64,000 nucleotides of DNA, from assembly GCA_010909725.1 (NCBI GenBank), contig JAACMV010000022.1:62001-126000 (forward strand), read 5' to 3'. Source of the stretch: Picochlorum sp. 'celeri'. Taxonomy: Eukaryota > Chlorophyta > Trebouxiophyceae. Every line of letters begins with the position of its first letter. Within the stretch, counting starts at the first letter, position 1. The translations under genes were made by a program, and so were the position numbers. Of this stretch, positions 21,694 through 32,307 are shown piece after piece. The notes beneath the pieces were generated by a model. The model was not told the DNA's origin. It did no database searches and saw nothing but the letters and a program-made list of their open reading frames with translations.

Positions 21694-23064
21694 CTACATG
21701 CATACATCGTCACCATAGTTGGTCAAGAGTACTTTGCCAGTATGTCGCTGTCGGTACAACTGAATTCCCTTTTCCCATTCCTCTACAGGCAGGCACTCCA
21801 CCCTGCATACAATATATATGGAATGTGAGGACAACAAGCTTTGAAAACCATCAGAATCAATATATAGAGAGTACATACATGACTGGCTTGATAACCTTTT
21901 GTCTGAAGAGCGCAACCACCCTGTCTACCAACCGTTCTTTTGCCTTCCATCCATCCTTCATCTGCGCAAATCCACCAGTCAACCAGAATCCCCTCACAGA
22001 AATATTATTAAAGATGAGGCTTCCAGGTGGAATCTGAATAGGCTCTCGAGACATCCCCCCATACACCACAAGAGTCGCATCCTTGTCCAACACCTTGGCA
22101 ACCTCCAAGCTATCCTTCCCGCCAATACAGTCCAATCCCAATTTTGGCCGGCCATGCTCCCATCCTTTCATCGCCCCCTGCAACTCATCTGACGTAACAA
22201 CCAGCGACGACCCCATCTCTTTCAATTCATGCTCAGCCGCAGCTCTATCAGGCCTATCTCGTATGACACTAATGCATTTCACCCCCTTCTCATGTGCCAG
22301 CTGCAAAATGTACTTTCCAGTAGAGCTGGTACCACCCGTGTGAATGATGGTATCCCCCTCCTTCAAATCCACAAACTCCTCCAACAACCTCACTGCCGTT
22401 GGAGGATTGATCGCCATCGTCGCCGCCGTCGCAATGGGCAAATCGCTGGGAATCCTATACCAGTGATGCTGCTCAAACACCCCATACGTCCTCCACGTCC
22501 CCTGCCCATGCTCTATGGGCACAGCCCGATCCCCGGGGCGAAATCTCGTCACATTCTTCCCGATCGCTTCCACCACAGCCACACCTTCAAACCCTGGCGT
22601 GCAGGGCAACGCCGGACGCAGAGGATACCGCCCTTCGATCGTGCTGATATCAGAAGGATTAATCGGAGCCTGCACACATGCCACCCATCAGATTCCAAAA
22701 ACCCTCCCCATTCGACACATTATATACCCTTATAGAATATATGCCACCGATCCCATCCCCCAATATGCACGTGAACCCGACCCATTCGACGTCATCAACG
22801 CACCGCAAGAATTCTCATGAGAACTTGGTTATCCCCCAGGGATTGGGCAGTAGGCTTTTCCTGATGAATCATATGTAATGCATCCTCAACTTTGCCATAC
22901 TCTTTCAATACCAGGGCCTTTCCCTTCCCGTCGTCAGGAAACTCGGTTGCCAGTGTCGACAGTCCCGCTTCCATCCCCTGAAGATGTTGCAACGCACAGC
23001 ACCGGGCTGCGTTCGTTGAATACATCAACTGTCGACAAATTGAACCCACGATGGATCTCTTCAT
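21694..23064 (-). CDS. MECR: mitochondrial trans-2-enoyl-CoA/ACP reductase (MECR/Etr1)
   Basis: Last enzyme of the mitochondrial type II fatty-acid synthesis cycle, which also supplies octanoyl-ACP for lipoylation. Three exons: 23064-22804, 22669-21879 and 21802-21694, in phase; 386 residues. The N-terminus (MKRSIVGSICRQLMYSTNAARC) is basic and amphipathic, a mitochondrial presequence. MDR-family marks: APINPSDISTIEGRYP, whose Tyr matches the family's catalytic Tyr; GFEGVAVV; and the NADPH-binding HTGGTSSTGKYILQLA. The short last exon ends RHTGKVLLTNYGDDVCM, the usual C-terminal strand. Divergent from MED7. Confidence 0.92.
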
Positions 23065-23146
23065 GGTGAATTATAGTATATATTCCTGTTTATACAACAA
23101 TACCTCTGTGGGATGAGTGTGGGTGTTCTTTTCAGAAACACCACCA

Positions 23147-23187
23147 AGATCTAGATCTCCAAGTTTAGAGATCTGTCTCAGTGAGAC
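23147..23187. repeat. palindromes in the MECR-MED7 divergent promoter
   Basis: Perfect 12-bp palindrome AGATCTAGATCT (23147-23158), another AGATCT at 23169, and a near-continuous inverted repeat GTCTCA-G-TGAGAC (23175-23187). These sit between two divergently transcribed genes, so they may be regulatory. Function is inferred from position only. Confidence 0.55.
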
Positions 23188-23258
23188 GTCGTACTCTCAT
23201 GCTCTTCTTGTACAGTCGATGTGGCGCATGTCATGTACATATGTATTAATGAATATTG

Positions 23259-23792
23259 ATGAATACGAGAGCACAGCAATTGTTTCCACCCCCTCCTTTC
23301 TGGTATAGTAGTTGCCATACCGATGAAGTAGCAAAACAACATGGAGGACGTTCGGGATACCGCGAACCTCCTCCAGTGCCTTCGGCGGGGGAGGGTGTAT
23401 CATCGTATCAGCAGTTTGGGGAGATTTTTTCATTAGAGGATGGGATGCCTGGTCTTCAGGTTTCACAGGAGTTTGAGAGGAGCGAGAAGGATGGGTCCAT
23501 CTGTGTGAAGGAGCAGCTCTTGCTGTTGCATCGTGCTCTTGTGGGGGGGATTGATGGGATGCTGGAGACTGTGATGAAGGATTCTACGTCGTATGCGAGG
23601 AAGGTGGAGTACGTGGGGTTGCTGTTTAGGAATATGCAGTACCTGATTAATATGCTGAGGCCTGAGCAAGCTCGGGAGACGCTGCGGGATGTTTTGCGTC
23701 ATGCGATTGATGAGAAGCGGCGCATTCTAGAGAGATTAAAACTGGAAGAAGAGAAATCAGCGGTGGAAGAATTGATCAATCGAGTCGAGTGA
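23259..23792 (+). CDS. MED7: Mediator complex subunit 7
   Basis: Middle-module subunit of Mediator, linking transcription factors to RNA polymerase II. A single exon of 177 residues starts at ATG 23259. The N-terminus has the MED7 proline motif FPPPPFWY, followed by EPPPVPSAGEGVSSYQQFG. The C-terminal half is the MED7 coiled-coil region: KEQLLLLHRALV, YARKVEYVGLLFRNMQYLIN and LRPEQARETLRDVL, the last being the best-conserved segment of the family. It is shorter than the human protein (233) because the linker is reduced. Confidence 0.92.
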   Translation: MNTRAQQLFPPPPFWYSSCHTDEVAKQHGGRSGYREPPPVPSAGEGVSSYQQFGEIFSLEDGMPGLQVSQEFERSEKDGSICVKEQLLLLHRALVGGIDGMLETVMKDSTSYARKVEYVGLLFRNMQYLINMLRPEQARETLRDVLRHAIDEKRRILERLKLEEEKSAVEELINRVE

Positions 23793-23905
23793 AGTTGAGT
23801 GCTGGTTCTCCTTTTCACTTTTTGGATGAATGAAACAGGGATTCAAAAGGAGAGGCGAACCACCTGACGTGTGAGAAACCAAACTATATCTGTATACATT
23901 GATAA

Positions 23906-24415
23906 CTAATATTGAATGCGCCCTTGGCCTTCCCACGAGCATATGTTGTTGTCTACAAGGTCATTCACAACTGGATTTTCCTCTGCGCATTGTTCAAACT
24001 CCGTGTCATCGTCACAAGTCCCCTCATGGTATTCCTTGTAATGGTTGTATACCGCCTTGGATGGTACAAACTTTCTTGTCTGCACATCACCTCTGCGGAA
24101 TGTGGATGCATTGCTCGGCACAGAGCGTTCTGGGTTTCCACCCAACACAAGGACTTTTTTTCTCCCTGTTGTAGCAGCACCAACTACTCTACTGCCCCGC
24201 GCCTTTTTCTCATGCACTCGCGCCATCCTTTTGTTCTCTCTGGTCCTCGTTGCCTTCATGACGCGAACGACTGGAGTCCTCGTCGTCTCGCTTCTCCGCT
24301 GTCGACGTTGCTCTGCTCCTCCCGTGCCCTCCTCCTCACCAACCACCACCCTTTGCTGAGATCCAGCCAATAACCTCATCAGAATACTCCCGCATCCCTT
24401 CTGCTCCTGTTCCAT
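23906..24415 (-). CDS. unrecognised basic protein
   Basis: An open frame of 169 residues from ATG 24415; the frame is open a further 11 codons without an ATG. The N-terminal half is strongly basic (QRRQRRSE, RTRENKRMARVHEKKARGSR), the middle carries GRKKVLVLGG, and the C-terminus is acidic (GTCDDDTEFEQCAEE). No domain is recognised; the charge layout would suit a small nuclear or nucleic-acid-binding protein. The opposite strand is also open over 153 codons, but with a Cys/Ser/His-rich translation that looks like antisense noise. Convergent with MED7. Moderate doubt whether it is expressed. Confidence 0.45.
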   Translation of the reverse strand: MEQEQKGCGSILMRLLAGSQQRVVVGEEEGTGGAEQRRQRRSETTRTPVVRVMKATRTRENKRMARVHEKKARGSRVVGAATTGRKKVLVLGGNPERSVPSNASTFRRGDVQTRKFVPSKAVYNHYKEYHEGTCDDDTEFEQCAEENPVVNDLVDNNICSWEGQGRIQY

Positions 24416-24785
24416 CTCGGTTCTGAATTCTGTCCATTCGAATGACAACTGTCACTGGACCATCGCAACCACCAGTCTCATTCTCTCTCAGTCAGTCAGT
24501 CAGTCTCTAGCCATCACCTAGGTGACATGAATCATTCAAAAAACCAATAGGAGTCATCCAAAGAAACAAGCCAAGAAAGAAACACCGTAATTAGGTTTTT
24601 GAGAATTCTAGAATTCAAGAGATCTGTGAAGATCTCGAGACTCTCTCCAACCTACAGAGCCCTCTCCCTCCTGCAAGTATTCATTCATATAAATTTTATA
24701 TATTCGTAACAGTGGATTTAGAATAGGGCGCCATGGTGGAATAGGCGAGCGTGTTTCCATAATCGACCGACTGACGAGTCAAAGC
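24416..24785. repeat. intergenic region with palindromes and short tandem repeat
   Basis: Upstream of the JmjC gene and the unknown basic gene. It contains four CAGT units near 24490, a perfect palindrome GAATTCTAGAATTC (24603-24616), a hairpin GAGATC/GATCTC with 6-nt loop (24619-24636) and TCTCGAGA (24633-24640). The TATA-like ATAAATTTTATATATT near 24688 may be a core promoter. Confidence 0.5.
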
Positions 24786-27440
24786 ATGGGTCGTCACGAC
24801 GCGCATGGCTCCTCTGGTGAGGAAGGATACAGTGGGAGTATCAATATTGGACTACATAGGAAGAAATTGGAGAGACTGAGTGCTGTGGAGGATATTCAGG
24901 TGGAGGTCTCCGTGTCTGAATTAGAACGTGCTATTGAAGAGCGAGGACTGGACCAGGTGATGGTGGTGCGGTCTGAGGAGAAGGATGGATTGAATATGAT
25001 GATTCCAGAGGATAGATTGGGGTTCGATGGGTTGGAGCGGTATGTGGATCCTTCACTGGAGATTCCGACGATTGATGTGGAGACGCAGGGGGAGGGGCCA
25101 ATGATGTCTCTTCGGGATTTGAAGGCGTATTTTGATACCCCTGAGAAGAATAGAAGTCGTTTGTTGAATGTGGTGAGTTTTAATCTGGGGTATACGGCTT
25201 TGGATGGGTATATTGTGCCACCAGCTGTGGTGAGGGACATGGATGTGGTGGGACGGGTGTGGCCCAGTGGGGATGCGCGGTATCAGAAGGATGATAATCC
25301 GTTCTCGGAAACGCATATGAAGAAAATGGAGGAGGCATATTCGTGTCCGAAGACGTTGGCGTACTTGCTGATGGGTCCAGCAGGGGCCTACACGGATTGG
25401 CACGTGGATATGGGGGGTAGTTCTGTGTGGTACCACGTGATTCGTGGGAGTAAAATATTTATGGCTGCACCTGATACAGAGCATAATAGGAATGAATTTG
25501 TGTCGTGGTCTTCGTCGGAAGAGCAGGTGGAGTTTTTAGGTGATAGGTTGGAAAGGTGTGTTCGACTGAGGCTCATGGCAGGGGATACGCTGTTTCTCCC
25601 TGGTGGGTGGTTTCATGCGGTGTCGACGCCAATGGATAGTCTTGTCGTGGGTGGGAATTTCATCAATGTGTATAGATTGAAGAATGCGCTCGGTGTTGTG
25701 GATATTGAGCGCAGACTGAGAATTGATTCTGATGCGCATTATCCAAAATTCAAAATGCTCATGTATTATGCTGCCTGTGATCTTGTGAGGAGGAGTCAAC
25801 GAGGGCGGGCATTATATGATGATGGAGCAATGCATGGTGTGCCGGCATTGTCTGAGATGGAGATCAAAGGTCTGCCGTATTTGGCTGATTATTTGGATCA
25901 CTTTGCAAAGAAGAGGAGAAGAAATGCAAAACAGAGGCAGATGCGGACAATAGTGGATATTTTGCGTTATGAGATTGAGCGGTACAATCTCAGAGATGGA
26001 GAGGGTGACGATGCCTCTTCTACACCATGTTCCACAGAGAAGGCAAAGGAGAATAAACAGCCATCTCCAGAGATTGCGTCTCTCTGCAATGAAGATGCTC
26101 GTATAGAGGCGGAACAGAAGAAGACAAATAAGAAAGCTGAGAAGAAGAGGAAAATGCATGATACGTCTGTAGAAGGTGACAGCATTATTGATTTGACAAA
26201 GGATTTGCCTGTAGAAGGTGAGGAGATGGACTCTGATCCAAAGCCAGAGTCTGAGCCTCAGCGGGGACCTGACAAGAAGGGGGCTTCCGCAAAGCCAACA
26301 GGCAAACCTGTGTCATCGAAAGAGGCCAGTGGAGTACCGCGAAAAGAGGTGAGTAGGAACAATGGTTTCTTTCCAAAGTATAGTGAAAAGGCCTTTGCTG
26401 GTCAGAATGAGGATGTTCGCATGAAAGCTTTGCAAATTCATGCTGCTGTTGCCTCGAATCTCGTACAAGAGAAGAAGGTTAAAAAGACGAAGCAAGCTTC
26501 TCAGGCAACGGATAGTGATACAGCTCTTCGTAAGGCAGTGGAGCGTAGATTGATTCACATTGAGAAGCTTGTCCGGCAACTGGAAAGTGATCGACGGGTA
26601 TATGCTCAACATGTCTCTGGAGAAATTCTCTTGAAGGATCGCGGGGAGAAGATTCGAAACAATGTCGATATGTTGTCAAAAGATCTGAATAAACAAGCAA
26701 AGGAATTCGCTAAATTTGTTGAGGATACTCCGGAGGCCACGGAGCATGTGCGTGTTCTCAAGCCACGATTCTCCAAAACAATCGAGTATTTGGATCGCGA
26801 GACACACCACCACCAAGGGCAACGAGAGGAGCATATTGCAAACCCTATGAGTCTAAAACATCATGGTAGGGAGAACACGCAGCCACGTAGAGCAGGGGGG
26901 GCGATGGCAACGCAGTTCAGGTTAACAAAGGTATCGCCGTTGCCAGTTGATACTCGCATTGAAAAAGAGATCAAGCAGATGAATGGTTTGCCACGTGGAA
27001 AGCCGCAAACTGACCACTCGAAACATCTCGATACTGTAGTATCAGTATCTAAAACTCCAGATCAGGCCAAGCCGAATGGGAAAGTGCCAACAGAATCATT
27101 GAAAACCACTGGAAAGGACACTTCCGGTGCAGACATCATTACTAGAGCACCTACACCCAATCAGATAGATGCTCCAAAGCCGACCTCAGCACAAAGGCCG
27201 AGAAATGTCATGGACAGCAGGACCTTACGGGTAGCTCTCAACGTTCTGAGGCAGGAAAATAGATATATGACTCCTAAAGAAATCACTCGATTTGCCTTGG
27301 AGCAGGGCATGTTGGATTTCAGGAGCGATTTGGGAGATTGTATCGGATTCGAACTGTCGGTCGAGTCACAGGTGCCTAATTCTCGAATCACTCAAGTTAA
27401 CTGCAGATATGGACTTAAAGACTGGAATACTGCTCCATAG
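24786..27440 (+). CDS. JmjC histone demethylase, KDM2/KDM7-like
   Basis: Fe(II)/2-oxoglutarate dioxygenase predicted to demethylate histone lysines. 884 residues, one exon. The JmjC domain (about 120-320) contains YLLMGPAGAYTDWHVDMGG with ligands His206 and Asp208, the strand WYHVIRGSKIFMAAP, and GGWFHAVSTP with His277, all in KDM2/PHF8 style. After it come a helical LKNALG...IDSDAHYPKF segment and a long Lys/Glu-rich disordered region with coiled coil. Near residues 810-840, RTLRVALNVLRQENRYMTPKEI resembles a winged-helix HARE-HTH segment. No PHD, CXXC or F-box is present, unlike animal KDM2/KDM7. The histone site cannot be predicted. Its stop is 27 bp from that of PAM16. Confidence 0.85.
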   Translation: MGRHDAHGSSGEEGYSGSINIGLHRKKLERLSAVEDIQVEVSVSELERAIEERGLDQVMVVRSEEKDGLNMMIPEDRLGFDGLERYVDPSLEIPTIDVETQGEGPMMSLRDLKAYFDTPEKNRSRLLNVVSFNLGYTALDGYIVPPAVVRDMDVVGRVWPSGDARYQKDDNPFSETHMKKMEEAYSCPKTLAYLLMGPAGAYTDWHVDMGGSSVWYHVIRGSKIFMAAPDTEHNRNEFVSWSSSEEQVEFLGDRLERCVRLRLMAGDTLFLPGGWFHAVSTPMDSLVVGGNFINVYRLKNALGVVDIERRLRIDSDAHYPKFKMLMYYAACDLVRRSQRGRALYDDGAMHGVPALSEMEIKGLPYLADYLDHFAKKRRRNAKQRQMRTIVDILRYEIERYNLRDGEGDDASSTPCSTEKAKENKQPSPEIASLCNEDARIEAEQKKTNKKAEKKRKMHDTSVEGDSIIDLTKDLPVEGEEMDSDPKPESEPQRGPDKKGASAKPTGKPVSSKEASGVPRKEVSRNNGFFPKYSEKAFAGQNEDVRMKALQIHAAVASNLVQEKKVKKTKQASQATDSDTALRKAVERRLIHIEKLVRQLESDRRVYAQHVSGEILLKDRGEKIRNNVDMLSKDLNKQAKEFAKFVEDTPEATEHVRVLKPRFSKTIEYLDRETHHHQGQREEHIANPMSLKHHGRENTQPRRAGGAMATQFRLTKVSPLPVDTRIEKEIKQMNGLPRGKPQTDHSKHLDTVVSVSKTPDQAKPNGKVPTESLKTTGKDTSGADIITRAPTPNQIDAPKPTSAQRPRNVMDSRTLRVALNVLRQENRYMTPKEITRFALEQGMLDFRSDLGDCIGFELSVESQVPNSRITQVNCRYGLKDWNTAP

Positions 27441-27467
27441 TATAGTAAAAATACCATCTAATAAATA

Positions 27468-27907
27468 TTATTGCTTTTCTTGCCTAGGTTCCTCGTGGTC
27501 ATCCACGTGTGAATCAGGAAATTCCTCCCTGAGCCTCTCATGAGCCCTATATATCTTTGACAATAAATAAAATGATCCATTCTTCTCATTTGCGTCGTAT
27601 ATCTTCTTGTACTTCTCCATAATCTCTTCCCACGTCGCATTCGAATCCACTCCAAGGATCTTTTGAGACTCTTCAAGGGATATCTGTCTCCCTCGTTTGG
27701 ATGCCTGTTTCACACTCTCAGCGGTAACTCCACTCTTTGAAGCATCTATAAACATAACAGTTTCATCTCATGTCGGATCCATTGGTGCAACATCAACATC
27801 AACAACGTACTTATGATTGCCTGTTTGTATGCAGTAGTAGCTGCTCGAAACAAGACCGTTCCTCCTGCCACCAGCAAGTTGGCTATTATCCTCGATGCCT
27901 GTAGCAT
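27468..27907 (-). CDS. PAM16: PAM16/TIM16 (Magmas) mitochondrial import motor subunit
   Basis: J-like protein that pairs with PAM18 and restrains its stimulation of mitochondrial Hsp70 at the TIM23 channel. Two exons: 27907-27811 and 27745-27468, intron 65 bp; 124 residues. Exon 1 has the hallmark RIIANLLVAGGTVLFRA, and the splice junction restores YKQAIINASKSGV. The J-like domain follows (SLEESQKILGVDSNATWEEIMEKYKKIYDANEKNGSFYL), with no HPD, as expected for PAM16. Length matches the family. Confidence 0.95.
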
Positions 27908-28333
27908 TTCCAATAAATAATTGTCATTAATATCAGAGTATCATTCATGGGAATATTCCCACTACGCCACGACTTTTCAATTCTTCAACATGGGTGCCAT
28001 GTGGAACCTCAAAAGCCACCACAATCAGCTATGAAACGTACCATATCCTACCCTATCAAGTCATATGAATAAAATTTGAATTCAGAATGTTTCATATGCG
28101 GCGAATACGGATCCTTGTGGTAACATGGGCACATGTATTCCTTAAATTGAAATAGTAGGAGCATTTGGTTCCTGTAGAGGGTTGAATGACGGTTGACAAG
28201 GTTACAATTCCTGATTTTTTTGTCTAATATAAGTTACCGAATTTAATGCGGTGAGCAGCGGAACTGCGACAGAAAGTCGTGTCAGTTTGCGCTGGACTCA
28301 AACATGCAGAAAGATTTGAAAGAGTTTTGAAAT
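27908..28333. other. divergent intergenic region
   Basis: Between PAM16 and the PHT4/ANTR-type transporter. AT-rich, with no open frame or RNA-like structure that I can support; presumably a bidirectional promoter. Confidence 0.5.
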
Positions 28334-29914
28334 ATGAGGGGAGCGCGGCTTGGATGTACTAGTAATGTGTCTTTGAATAGTCGAAGAGTATGTCGAGTAG
28401 CATTTCATGGTGTATCTGGAGTGGGAGGAGCTTGGGTGAAGTTGTGTCCTTTTGGGAACCGGGTTGCGGTTCCTGGCCTTTGTGTGTACCCGAGGAGTCT
28501 TCCTGATGGCAAAAGTAGCACCAGTGATGTTGGATCTCGGCATATGGACATGGATGGTGGCGATGAGGAGGAAAATGATGGGTTTTCTTTGGCTGATTTC
28601 AAATTGTCCCCAGAGAACAAAGTCATCCTTGCATGCGCGTTTTCATTTGTCATTGCCCAGATGGACAAGATCAACATCAGTATTGCAGTCATCGAGATGG
28701 CAAAAGACTTTGGATGGTCTCCAACAGTGATTGGTCTGGTGCAGTCATCTTTTTTCTATGGATATTTGCTCTCTCAGTTGCCAGGGGGCTACGCATCAAC
28801 AAAGTTTGGTGGACGAAATGTATTGTATTTTGCCGTCATATCTTTTTCACTGTCAACAATGTGTATTCCTTTCGCTGCTAGCACAATACCGGGACTCTTT
28901 CTGTCCAGGGCAGCGGTTGGTTTTGGTGAGGGACTGTTGCCTGCTGCAGTTACGGATTTGATTGCAAGAACTGTGCAGCCCTCACAAAGATCAGGAGCCA
29001 CGAGCTTTGTGTTTGGAGCACTACAGGTAGGCTCACTGGTTGGACTGACTCTTGCTCCCACACTTATTGATGTTTGGGGATGGCCCTCAGTATTTTATAT
29101 GTTTGGCGGTGGGGGTCTGCTATTTTTTATTTGGTGGAACCAAGTTCTCACCGAAATCGAAAAGACAACTCCGGGTATATTTGCTCCTGTGGTGGACACG
29201 AGTGTCGTTCCTGAGAACTTGGAGGATGATCAAGTTCCATGGAGAGCATTTGCGAGGGCGAAACCTGTCCAAGCCCTTTGTTTCGTCCATTTCGTGCACA
29301 ATTGGTTCCATTATACAATGCTAGCATGGCTACCTACATATTTGACAGATTCCATGTCATTGCCCTTATCAACCGCTGCAAAGATTGCCCTTCTACCCCC
29401 AATTGCAGCATCAATAGTGTCGGGAGTTGCTGGCCCTTCAGCAGATGCATTAATCGCTAGGGGAATCCCAGTTGGTATAGTTCGAAAGTGCGCTCAGACA
29501 ATTGCTTTCTTGGGGCCAGCATTGTGCCTGTCTGGTGCATCCTTCGTGGACGATGATCCTATATCATCAATAGCATTGATTACATTATCACTAGGTATAT
29601 CTTCCTTCTCGTTAGCTGGATTATACTGCAATCATGCGGATTTGTCTCCAAAGTATGCACCCGTGCTGATTGGTGCCACAAACACTGTTGGAGCCATTCC
29701 TGGAATTGTTGGGGTTGTGTTGGTGGGAAAGATATACGATTCAACCGACTCATGGGCTCTGTCTCTTTTCGCGCCTGCAATTACCTTATTTGTTCTAGGT
29801 ACTGTCGTGTTTTGGGTTAGTGGGACTGCAACAAGACAGAACTTTGAGAGGAAATCTAGAAATGTCAAATTTGGCTGGGAGGAATACTGGCCAAACATGA
29901 AAAAACTTCAATAA
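28334..29914 (+). CDS. plastid anion transporter of the PHT4/ANTR (SLC17-like) family
   Basis: Major-facilitator protein of 526 residues, one exon. The first 60 residues are Arg/Ser-rich with few acids, fitting a transit peptide, followed by an acidic spacer (DMDGGDEEENDG). The core has about 12 membrane segments. Motifs: FVIAQMDKINISIAVIEMAKDFGWSPTVIGLVQSSFFYGYLLSQLPGGY (segments 1-2 with the family R/K-N-S pattern), GFGEGLLPAAVTDLIAR, and HNWFHYTMLAWLPTYLTD. This is the pattern of Na+/phosphate- and ascorbate-type plastid transporters. The substrate (phosphate, ascorbate or other organic anion) cannot be told from sequence. Confidence 0.88.
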   Translation: MRGARLGCTSNVSLNSRRVCRVAFHGVSGVGGAWVKLCPFGNRVAVPGLCVYPRSLPDGKSSTSDVGSRHMDMDGGDEEENDGFSLADFKLSPENKVILACAFSFVIAQMDKINISIAVIEMAKDFGWSPTVIGLVQSSFFYGYLLSQLPGGYASTKFGGRNVLYFAVISFSLSTMCIPFAASTIPGLFLSRAAVGFGEGLLPAAVTDLIARTVQPSQRSGATSFVFGALQVGSLVGLTLAPTLIDVWGWPSVFYMFGGGGLLFFIWWNQVLTEIEKTTPGIFAPVVDTSVVPENLEDDQVPWRAFARAKPVQALCFVHFVHNWFHYTMLAWLPTYLTDSMSLPLSTAAKIALLPPIAASIVSGVAGPSADALIARGIPVGIVRKCAQTIAFLGPALCLSGASFVDDDPISSIALITLSLGISSFSLAGLYCNHADLSPKYAPVLIGATNTVGAIPGIVGVVLVGKIYDSTDSWALSLFAPAITLFVLGTVVFWVSGTATRQNFERKSRNVKFGWEEYWPNMKKLQ

Positions 29915-29964
29915 TATATCAGACGAATGCGCATGCTTAATGTTTCTTTTGTTACACGAATGAA

Positions 29965-31563
29965 TCATCGTCGCATTTGAATCCCTGCTCGAAGAACCTC
30001 ATCAACCAGGAGTAGTTGGGAGGCAATCACAGGAGCACTCTGCAGCACCTGGCGCTTCACAATATAGTTATCATATATTCCTGACAGATGTGGATCATTT
30101 GGAAGACCCGACGAAATATCAAATCCGACACACAAACCATCCGCCTGTTCCTCTGCAAGCGCTATCACAGTCTCCTGGGGATCATACCCAGAGTTCTCAG
30201 CCAATATTTTAGGGATGCCCATCAATGCTTCTGCAAAAGCTTCAATACCTATCTTACTCTTACCACTCACTTTTTTCATAGTATGCTCTCGCAAATGGGC
30301 TGCGCATGCTACCTCGAACGCTCCTGCACCTGGAACCAATGCTTCGTCATCCAGGCAATTCTTGACAGCCCTGAGCCCATCCCTGACGGCATCCTTGAGT
30401 TGGGCAATGGTGTGATCATTAGGTCCTTTGATGAGAATCGTACACGACGTTGGGTTGGCTACATCCTCAACGAATGTATATTTTTCCTCTCCCAAAATAT
30501 GCTCGTATACTTTTCCAGCCTTTCCCAGACAAGCAGGCTCCAACTCCTCCACAGAGTTGATTGTCAGCCCCCCGCAGGCAAGCTGCAGCCGCTCCATATT
30601 CCTCTTCTTTGCTCGTCGTAATGCCATAATACCTTCTTTAGCCAACAAATCTAGAGATTGCAGATCGATACCTTTCTGGTTCACGACCAAGAAGGAAGAG
30701 TTTGAATCTGTGCACACCTGTCTCTTGAGTTGAATAATCCTCTGCACCTTTTCATCCGTCACAGCTCGCTCGGCAGCAACCAGCTTTTCCCGCTGCTCAG
30801 CACTCGAGTAGAAAAATCCAGAATTCACCTCTGACTTCTCATACTCCAAACTGATATTGCAGTTCAACACAAAGACATTCTCCATAATCTTGGGCATATC
30901 CGGGTGTCTGGCTCCATGGTCCAAGACTAATCCACGAATCAACTTGGTATCAGAAGACAATTTATGACGCATTGTCATAATCTCTACCATGTGCAAATCT
31001 ATTGGCTGATCTGGCTTCTTGATTGTCAGCACAGCATCAACAACAGCATCTGTCAACTGATCAGCAAGCTGCTCCCTCAACTTTGTCCTCAAAGACGTCC
31101 GAGCCACACAATGCAGAGTCTCTCTATCTTCTGCACCTACATCCTCCTTATATTCCTTTAAGAACTCAACAGCCGCCCTCTTTGCCACCTCATATCCCTC
31201 AGAAATAACCCTTGGATGCACACCCTCTGACAAATACCGCTCCGCCTGCTTCATCAGTTCACCAATCAACAACACCGTAGACGTCGTTCCATCCCCTGTT
31301 ATATCGTCCTGCGCCACCGCAGCACGAGCAATCATCACAGCCGTTGGATTCTGAATCTGCATCTCCCTCAACAAGACATTGCCATCCTTGGTCAACTTGA
31401 TATCTCCAGCCCCTCCAACCAACATCTTAATGGTCCCTTTTGGACCCAAATTTGTCTTCATCACATCATACAACCCTTTGGCAGCATTGATATTCATAAA
31501 CAACGCAGCCTGACTCCCCATCACTTCTGCATTCGCGTTCAAGCTCCTCACACCGCTAGACAT
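29965..31563 (-). CDS. CCT6: T-complex protein 1 zeta subunit (CCT6)
   Basis: Subunit of the cytosolic TRiC/CCT chaperonin that folds actin, tubulin and many WD40 proteins. 532 residues, one exon, the expected length. ATPase marks: [20 protein letters not shown], the nucleotide loop [19 protein letters not shown], and [11 protein letters not shown] near the C-terminus. The opening [24 protein letters not shown] and the sequence [20 protein letters not shown] are characteristic of zeta. Its stop is 50 bp from that of the convergent transporter. Confidence 0.97.
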   Translation of the reverse strand: MSSGVRSLNANAEVMGSQAALFMNINAAKGLYDVMKTNLGPKGTIKMLVGGAGDIKLTKDGNVLLREMQIQNPTAVMIARAAVAQDDITGDGTTSTVLLIGELMKQAERYLSEGVHPRVISEGYEVAKRAAVEFLKEYKEDVGAEDRETLHCVARTSLRTKLREQLADQLTDAVVDAVLTIKKPDQPIDLHMVEIMTMRHKLSSDTKLIRGLVLDHGARHPDMPKIMENVFVLNCNISLEYEKSEVNSGFFYSSAEQREKLVAAERAVTDEKVQRIIQLKRQVCTDSNSSFLVVNQKGIDLQSLDLLAKEGIMALRRAKKRNMERLQLACGGLTINSVEELEPACLGKAGKVYEHILGEEKYTFVEDVANPTSCTILIKGPNDHTIAQLKDAVRDGLRAVKNCLDDEALVPGAGAFEVACAAHLREHTMKKVSGKSKIGIEAFAEALMGIPKILAENSGYDPQETVIALAEEQADGLCVGFDISSGLPNDPHLSGIYDNYIVKRQVLQSAPVIASQLLLVDEVLRAGIQMRR

Positions 31564-31735
31564 CTTGAAATCAACCTCTGTAAGATATCAAAGCACTATA
31601 AAATACCAGAAAATCCAATGAGACCCCTGTCAAAACCAAAAGTCGCCGATCGACCGATCAATCCAAACTCCAACTCGTTCAGTCGTCTCTGGTAGAGCCC
31701 CAGTATATGCTATCCAACCACAGCTATGAATTCAA

Positions 31736-32092
31736 ATGGATATATACTTGTATTCAACAGTGCCCATTGTCGGAAACATGGCCCTATATTCGAATCCCGT
31801 CAACCTCATTTGTATCAATTGCCAAAGGTCCTATCCAAGGGACTCTTGGATGGGACATGGCGCAATCATTGGCGTTGGAAGGGTCCATGCAGTCAACAAG
31901 AGCCATTCTTTCACCACTCGTCGTCAGAAGAAGGACCGACGAGGCCAGGGCATTGCCCATCCATGCCCAGAGAGATACACATCTCCCTCGGGGGCCGAGC
32001 ATGAGCATTACCATCAGCAGTGTGGGATTTGTGTTGTCCATCATGGCACATGGGCAAGAGCCTGTGCTTGGGAATCTGTAGAATGGAGATGA
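31736..32092 (+). CDS. possible small zinc-binding protein
   Basis: An open frame of 118 residues, in an otherwise 740-bp space between two firm genes. It contains two CxxC pairs (CINC and CGIC), an additional HPC, and His-rich HEHYHQQ, spaced as in a zinc ribbon; the middle is Lys/Arg-rich (RRQKKDRRGQG). An alternative start is the internal ATG at 31778. Overlapping frames on both strands are also open, so it could be spurious. No family recognised. Confidence 0.4.
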   Translation: MDIYLYSTVPIVGNMALYSNPVNLICINCQRSYPRDSWMGHGAIIGVGRVHAVNKSHSFTTRRQKKDRRGQGIAHPCPERYTSPSGAEHEHYHQQCGICVVHHGTWARACAWESVEWR

Positions 32093-32307
32093 AACTGCAA
32101 ACCAGACACGCATTGCTCATAATTAAAATAATACGAAATTTGGTGTACAACGGTATGCCATATGGTCGTGGTGTGCGGTTGAAAATTGAAATTGTACATC
32201 CGACAGACGTGCGTTGGAAGAAAAAGGTTGGCGAGGTTTGTGGCGACGGAGGCACTATATCCGTTATGGATATGCTTGGGTGATTTTTTTCATTCGTGTT
32301 ATTGAGA

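Noticed and set aside
23912..24373. 153-codon plus-strand frame opposite the basic protein
   Set aside because: Composition (Cys/Ser/His/Leu) is that of an antisense shadow; the minus frame is preferred though also unproven.
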